Below, piece by piece: positions 63,119 through 64,000 of a stretch of 64,000 bases of DNA. Source of the DNA: Paludibacterium sp. (lineage in GTDB: Bacteria > Pseudomonadota > Gammaproteobacteria > Burkholderiales > Chromobacteriaceae); the NCBI RefSeq assembly GCF_019232825.1, contig NZ_JAFAND010000090.1, forward strand, positions 33,449 to 97,448, in the 5' to 3' direction. Position numbers and translations under genes: made by a program. The notes under the pieces were generated by a model that saw nothing but the letters and a program-made list of their open reading frames with translations, did not search any database and was not told where the DNA came from. Within the stretch, counting starts at the first letter, position 1, and each line of letters begins with the position of its first letter.

Positions 63119-63229
63119 CGCATCCTCTCCAGATGTTCTTGCCATCATACAATCACAGGGTTTTATATAAAGGACATGTAGGTTTTATTCACCGCAAAAT
63201 CCGATGGCATAACCAGGAATTTCGCGCTT

Positions 63230-63251
63230 TTCCGGGACATTTGTCCCGGAA
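63230..63251. promoter_or_regulatory. perfect dyad upstream of the cupin gene
   Basis: TTCCGGGACA and TGTCCCGGAA are exact 10-bp arms with a 2-bp spacer, 38 bp before the cupin ATG and ~110 bp before the regulator start. It is centred in the divergent promoter region and could be the binding site of the Crp-type regulator or another factor. Confidence 0.6.
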
Positions 63252-63289
63252 GCTGTAATGCGCCGACTACATCACATCAAAGGAACGTT

Positions 63290-63802
63290 ATGACCGCTCC
63301 CTCCCACCCTATCGTGCATATCGACGACATCGAGGACATTTCACATCTGGACGGCGAGCACTGGGGCGGCAGCTACAAACCGTTGACCCCGGCGCTCGAT
63401 GCCCTGCCCGGCCGGCTGGGCGCCAATCTGTCGCGCGTGCCGCCAGGCCGGTCGGCCTGCCCGTTCCATACGCACGCCCGCGAGGACGAGGTGTTCTACA
63501 TCTTGTCCGGGCGCGGCGTATTCCGTTATGGCGACGCGTTGCACGACGTCGGCCCGGGCCATTGCATCGCCTGCCCGGCCGGCAGCGGCATCGGCCATCA
63601 GTTGGCCAACCCGTACGACGAGGACTTGGTGTATTTGGCGGTGGGGGTGAACGATCCGGACGAGGTCTGTACCTATCCGGACAACGGCAAGATACTCGTA
63701 CGCAGCTTAAAGACGGTGGGGGTATTGTCGCCGCGGGACTATATGGACGGCGAGCCGGAAATGCCGAAGATTCTGGCGCTCGCCGCGGCGCGGGGCAAAT
63801 GA
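63290..63802 (+). CDS. cupin-domain protein
   Basis: 170 residues, one cupin_2 barrel. Metal motif 1 reads PFHTHAREDEVFYILSGRG (His-x-His…Glu) and motif 2 is degenerate (PAGSGIGHQLANPYD with one His). Function unknown; family members are isomerases, dioxygenases or binding proteins. AAGGAA precedes the ATG. It is divergent from the Crp/nucleoside/ECF operon and shares its promoter region. Confidence 0.87.
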   Translation: MTAPSHPIVHIDDIEDISHLDGEHWGGSYKPLTPALDALPGRLGANLSRVPPGRSACPFHTHAREDEVFYILSGRGVFRYGDALHDVGPGHCIACPAGSGIGHQLANPYDEDLVYLAVGVNDPDEVCTYPDNGKILVRSLKTVGVLSPRDYMDGEPEMPKILALAAARGK

Positions 63803-63807
63803 AAAAA

Positions 63808-63823
63808 GGGGGCCGAAGCCCCC
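63808..63823. terminator. hairpin after the cupin gene
   Basis: GGGGGC and GCCCCC around CGAA. The plus strand has no T-run, but six T's follow on the minus strand, so it mainly ends leftward transcription. Confidence 0.55.
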
Positions 63824-63829
63824 TAGGAC

Positions 63830-64000
63830 CCTCTGAACCCGTTATTTGCCACTGCGTTTGGTCAACAACAGGCCGAATGCAAGGCGCGCGACGCAGGTCG
63901 CAGTCATTCTGCGATGCCAAGGAGCGCAACGCCGTCAGGCGGCCGCTTGTTGGCCAAACCCTTCGGGGCGGCGCCTGGCGGTAAATAACTTGTTCAGAGG
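63830..64000. mobile_element. 171-bp MITE-like element at the window edge
   Basis: Terminal inverted repeats: CCTCTGAACCCGTTATTT on the left and, read inverted, CCTCTGAACAAGTTATTT on the right (about 18 of 21 matches when extended). The interior is GC-rich, non-coding and contains short repeats (CGCAACGCCGTC). The right end falls on the window's last base, so the true end and any target duplication are unknown. Confidence 0.6.

Noticed and set aside
63309..63929. 206-codon minus-strand open frame opposite the cupin gene
   Set aside because: Arg/Pro/Cys-rich shadow of the cupin gene running into the MITE-like element.
1..64000. CRISPR array or rRNA operon
   Set aside because: No series of regularly spaced direct repeats and no rRNA sequence were seen.

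Overview
The window is chromosomal DNA of a GC-rich betaproteobacterium, most likely of the Neisseriales (Chromobacteriaceae-like). The evidence is the gene orders pgk–lysE–fba, yggS–proC–yggT, cyaY/lptM–lysA and petABC, the one-cysteine DksA, and the Kdo/heptose LPS core genes. Almost all of it is ordinary, densely packed coding sequence. Accessory DNA is confined to the stretch after a tRNA-Met gene (48.4-50.2 kb) and to a few dispersed repeats.

Layout. 0-19 kb is housekeeping: glycolysis (gap end, pgk, fba), aroG, dksA, a cytochrome c, proC/yggS/yggT, a PilT-like ATPase, rsmA, cyaY, lptM-lysA, a HisC-like aminotransferase, hemL, a CYTH phosphatase, hemJ, rubredoxin, thiD-thiE, and waaA/waaC for the LPS core. 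19.2-20.6 kb carries a dense cluster of DnaA boxes, and a perfect parS site lies at 8810-8825. Together they suggest a replication-origin neighbourhood. 20-30 kb: two sugar genes, petABC (cytochrome bc1), a NIF3 protein, ompW, ubiD, yggL, an MFS transporter and a DUF218 protein. 30-44 kb is one long minus-strand surface-polysaccharide cluster. It holds wbpA/B/D/E for a UDP-diacetamido-uronic acid, a 4,6-dehydratase, aminotransferase and initiating transferase of PglF/E/C type, three glycosyltransferases, an acetyltransferase and a flippase, but no recognisable Wzy polymerase.

44-58 kb: a SpeE-like protein, ttcA, a pteridine-reductase-like SDR, a MidA-like methyltransferase, tRNA-Met, a short island (broken HTH antitoxin plus an MNT/HEPN toxin-antitoxin pair with tandem operators), a chemoreceptor, two orphan small genes, a LytS/LytTR two-component system in an operon with a LiaF-like protein, then HIT, GST and DUF2059 proteins and tRNA-Ser. 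58.5-63.1 kb is a six-gene minus-strand operon: Crp-family regulator, nucleoside phosphorylase, and a complete ECF transporter (S, T and two ATPases). It is divergent from a cupin gene with a perfect dyad in front. I read it as a candidate nucleoside uptake and salvage system, and it is the best candidate here for an undescribed system.

Three families of short repeats are present: a 154-bp element in two inverted copies, a ~122-bp element whose two copies both begin at the stop codon of the upstream gene, and a 171-bp MITE-like element at the right edge. All calls rest on reading motifs and context by eye. No database search was possible.
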